Shown: positions 21,248 through 23,010 of the stretch, in pieces
Position numbering within the stretch: position 1 is the first letter of the stretch
How the letters are laid out: each line of letters begins with the position of its first letter
DNA from: Bacillota bacterium
GTDB taxonomy: Bacteria > Bacillota > Bacilli > Paenibacillales > Paenibacillaceae
Reading direction: 5' to 3'
DNA: 23,010 bases
Assembly: GCA_023386495.1 (NCBI GenBank)
Contig: JAEWJS010000183.1
Coordinates: 1-23,010 of the forward strand
Notes under the pieces: generated by a model
What the model saw: only the letters and a program-made list of their open reading frames with translations
Told to the model about the DNA's origin: nothing
Databases searched by the model: none
Program-made: the position numbers and the translations under genes

Positions 21248-22516
21248 ATGAACGCGACGAATTCCGAAGCCTGCCCAGTCTCTCACGCGCAGCAAGACGA
21301 CCCCCTCATCTTGATCGTGTACGCATCGTACGGCGATGGACATCTGCAGGCCGCCCGCGCGATCCGCAGCGCCCTAGCCGAACAGGGCATTCGACGCTTG
21401 ATGCTGGTCGATCTGATGGACGAAGCGCATCCTTGGCTCGGCGCATTCACGAAGCAAGTTTATATGCGCAGCTTCACGGTGCTGCCCGGCATCTACGGCT
21501 GGGTATACGACCGAACGCGCAGCATGCGCCACGACTCGCTGCTAGGCGAGTGGCTTCATTTGTTCGGCCGGGATCGCTTACGCCGGCTGCTGGAGCAGCA
21601 TCGGCCGGATGCCGTTATTCACACCTTTCCAATGTTCGTCATGCCTGCGCTGCGGCACGGCAGCACGGCCGCCCATGTCCCTTCCTGCGCAGTGGTGACC
21701 GACTATGATCTGCATGGCCGCTGGGTCCATCCCGGCATCGATCGCTTCTATGTTCCAACGGAGGATATGCGAGAGGAACTCACGCTGCGGGGCATTCCGC
21801 GTGAGCGAATCTGTGCCAGCGGCATTCCGCTGAAGCATGGCTTCGGAGGGCTTCAGCCGCTGCCCGAGTATCGCCAGCGCTTCGGATTCGCGCCGGAGGA
21901 GCGGATCGTGCTGATCATGGCCGGCGCGCACGGCGTCATGCCGGACCTGCATGCGCTCTGCGCAGGCCTGCTCGAACGCTCCACAGTATCGATCGCGCTG
22001 GTCTGCGGACGCAACGGCGTCCTGGAACACGCCCTGCAATCCGCCTTCACCTCGCATCCATCCGCCGCGCGCCGGCTGCGGGTATTCGGCTATGTCGATG
22101 CCATTCATGAATTAATGGCGATCGCAAGCCTGCTCGTAACCAAGCCCGGCGGCATTACGCTTAGCGAGGGGCTGGCAGCCGGTCTGCCGATCGTCACCTA
22201 TCGGCCCGTACCCGGGCAGGAAAGGCGCAATGCCGAGTACCTCGCCCGCCGCGGCGCTGCTGTAATCGCACAGAAGCCTAGCGAGCTTATAGACACAATC
22301 TTGAAACTAATGGCCGCTCCCGATCGTTTAATAGACAGAAGAAATTCCGTGCGCGGCTTATGTCCGGACAACGCTGCGGGGACGCTGGTGATGGATTTTC
22401 TTGCCAATATGTCTATAATGAGAGGGAAGGTGCCCGCAGCCCCTACAACATCAGCGCAACCTGGGGGCGCAAAATTCCGTTCACAAAGGGGCAAGCGCAG
22501 TGAAATTCAGTCTTAG
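21248..22516 (+). CDS. ugtP: Diacylglycerol glucosyltransferase, UgtP/YpfP-like
   Basis: The 422-aa GT28-family enzyme resembles UgtP/MGDG synthases, which use UDP-sugar to glycosylate diacylglycerol at the cytoplasmic membrane face. Seen in order: an N-terminal lipid-acceptor domain with SYGDGHLQAARAIRSAL (family GxGHxxAA motif), VVTDYDLHGRWVHPGIDRFY, and a C-terminal sugar-nucleotide domain with TKPGGITLSEGLAAGLPIVTY and RPVPGQERRNAEYL, which are near-diagnostic for UgtP-type enzymes. The product is the glycolipid anchor of lipoteichoic acid. I chose ATG 21248, with AGGAGG 11 bases upstream; the frame upstream has no ribosome site. Its last 17 bases overlap a transporter gene, so they are probably co-translated. 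No frameshift is seen. Confidence 0.92.
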   Translation: MNATNSEACPVSHAQQDDPLILIVYASYGDGHLQAARAIRSALAEQGIRRLMLVDLMDEAHPWLGAFTKQVYMRSFTVLPGIYGWVYDRTRSMRHDSLLGEWLHLFGRDRLRRLLEQHRPDAVIHTFPMFVMPALRHGSTAAHVPSCAVVTDYDLHGRWVHPGIDRFYVPTEDMREELTLRGIPRERICASGIPLKHGFGGLQPLPEYRQRFGFAPEERIVLIMAGAHGVMPDLHALCAGLLERSTVSIALVCGRNGVLEHALQSAFTSHPSAARRLRVFGYVDAIHELMAIASLLVTKPGGITLSEGLAAGLPIVTYRPVPGQERRNAEYLARRGAAVIAQKPSELIDTILKLMAAPDRLIDRRNSVRGLCPDNAAGTLVMDFLANMSIMRGKVPAAPTTSAQPGGAKFRSQRGKRSEIQS

Positions 22517-23010
22517 CCGTTCCTTCGGCAACGAGATTATTCTCTTCTCCGTCATTCTGTTCTTGGTCGAATTCGTCCGAGGTGCCGTGGCCATCAGCTT
22601 CATGCCGATCTATGGCGAGAAAGTGCTCGGCTTGTCGCTCGATATCATCGGCGTTGCCATCACGGCTCATTATGTGACGGACACCGCGCTCAAGATCGCG
22701 ATCGGCTGGCTGCTGGACCGATTCTCGGCTCGCACAATCGTTCATGCCGGCCTGCTTCTGTCACTCGGAGGCGTATTCTTGTTCCAATACGCCGATACGC
22801 CATGGCTGTTCATCGGCTCCGCCGCGTTGTTCGGCGTCGGGATATCGCCGATCTGGATCGTCTGCTTGACCAAGGTGGCCGACGAGAATCGCGCCACGCA
22901 GATGGGTTATCTATACACGATATGGTTCGCAGGCATCGGCGCAGGTCCGGTCGTCAGCAACCTCTTGCTAGATTACAGTCCGGGAATCACGTATTGGCTC
23001 TTGGTTGTGC
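22500..23010 (+). CDS. ltaA: LtaA-like MFS transporter (glycolipid flippase), 5' part
   Basis: The frame starts at GTG 22500 with AAGGGG about 8 bases upstream and stays open to the window end (170 codons seen, of about 400 expected). The part shown has about five membrane helices. It has VILFLVEFVRG with the Glu-x-x-Arg pair, HYVTDTALKIAIGWLLDRF, and GVGISPIWIVCLTKV...RATQMGYLYTIWF. From memory, Staphylococcus aureus LtaA has the matching MEFARG, ADAS...IGFLLKKF, and AVSPIWVIMLSSV...GKQMGYVYFSW segments. LtaA flips the diglucosyl-diacylglycerol made by YpfP. The overlap with ugtP repeats the ypfP-ltaA order. The call rests on these motifs and the partner gene; other MFS flippases cannot be fully excluded. 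Confidence 0.85.
   Translation, partial: MKFSLSRSFGNEIILFSVILFLVEFVRGAVAISFMPIYGEKVLGLSLDIIGVAITAHYVTDTALKIAIGWLLDRFSARTIVHAGLLLSLGGVFLFQYADTPWLFIGSAALFGVGISPIWIVCLTKVADENRATQMGYLYTIWFAGIGAGPVVSNLLLDYSPGITYWLLVV

Noticed and set aside
1..23010. tRNA, rRNA or CRISPR arrays
   Set aside because: I saw no cloverleaf with a T-loop GGTTCGA-type motif, no rRNA signature, and no regularly spaced repeats with unique spacers. The repeats at 17395-17532 are too few and irregular.

Overview
The window comes from a GC-rich monoderm bacterium, most likely a Paenibacillaceae member (Paenibacillus or Cohnella type). The evidence is strong AGGAGG ribosome-binding sites, frequent GTG and TTG starts, an isoleucine-type T-box leader, an S-layer-homology (SLH) protein, a UgtP/LtaA-type lipoteichoic acid anchor pair, and a type IV pilus operon without secretin genes. 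This is judged from sequence features and family knowledge only; no database search was run.

Left edge (1-930, all minus strand). Bases 1 to about 125 look like the 5' end of a class C group II intron, sitting just behind the poly-T of an intrinsic terminator. That terminator closes a 61-aa gene of unknown function, which has a hairpin-rich leader. Next to it is a 43-aa single-span membrane protein with a near-consensus promoter. A strong terminator at 880-908 ends the large operon to its right.

Core (930-15145, minus strand). One long, tightly packed operon encodes a type IV pilus. In transcription order it contains pilB, pilT, pilC, the main prepilin, pilD, pilM, pilN, pilO, a small exported copper-amine-oxidase-N-like protein, a 714-aa exported protein with the same kind of N-terminal domain plus about 20 MORN repeats, two minor prepilins, and a 624-aa PilX/GspK-like protein with a predicted beta-solenoid. 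PilB and PilT power extension and retraction. PilC is the membrane platform, PilD processes prepilins, and PilM/N/O form the alignment complex. The last five genes are the lineage-specific part and probably supply cell-wall-facing parts and the pilus tip. PilN carries a large acidic insertion with an EF-hand-like loop. The main prepilin gene is less GC-rich than its neighbours and is preceded by an unusual long hairpin.

Right side (15146-23010). A divergent promoter and an isoleucine T-box lead into ilvA (threonine deaminase). A repeat-bearing intergenic region follows, then a VOC-family protein with its own promoter and terminator. Next is an SLH-anchored exported protein with a chitobiase-type C-terminal domain. 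It converges on an aldo/keto reductase gene. Divergent from the reductase is a ugtP-like diacylglycerol glucosyltransferase gene, overlapped by an ltaA-like transporter gene that runs off the window. This pair matches the ypfP-ltaA arrangement for making and flipping the glycolipid anchor of lipoteichoic acid.
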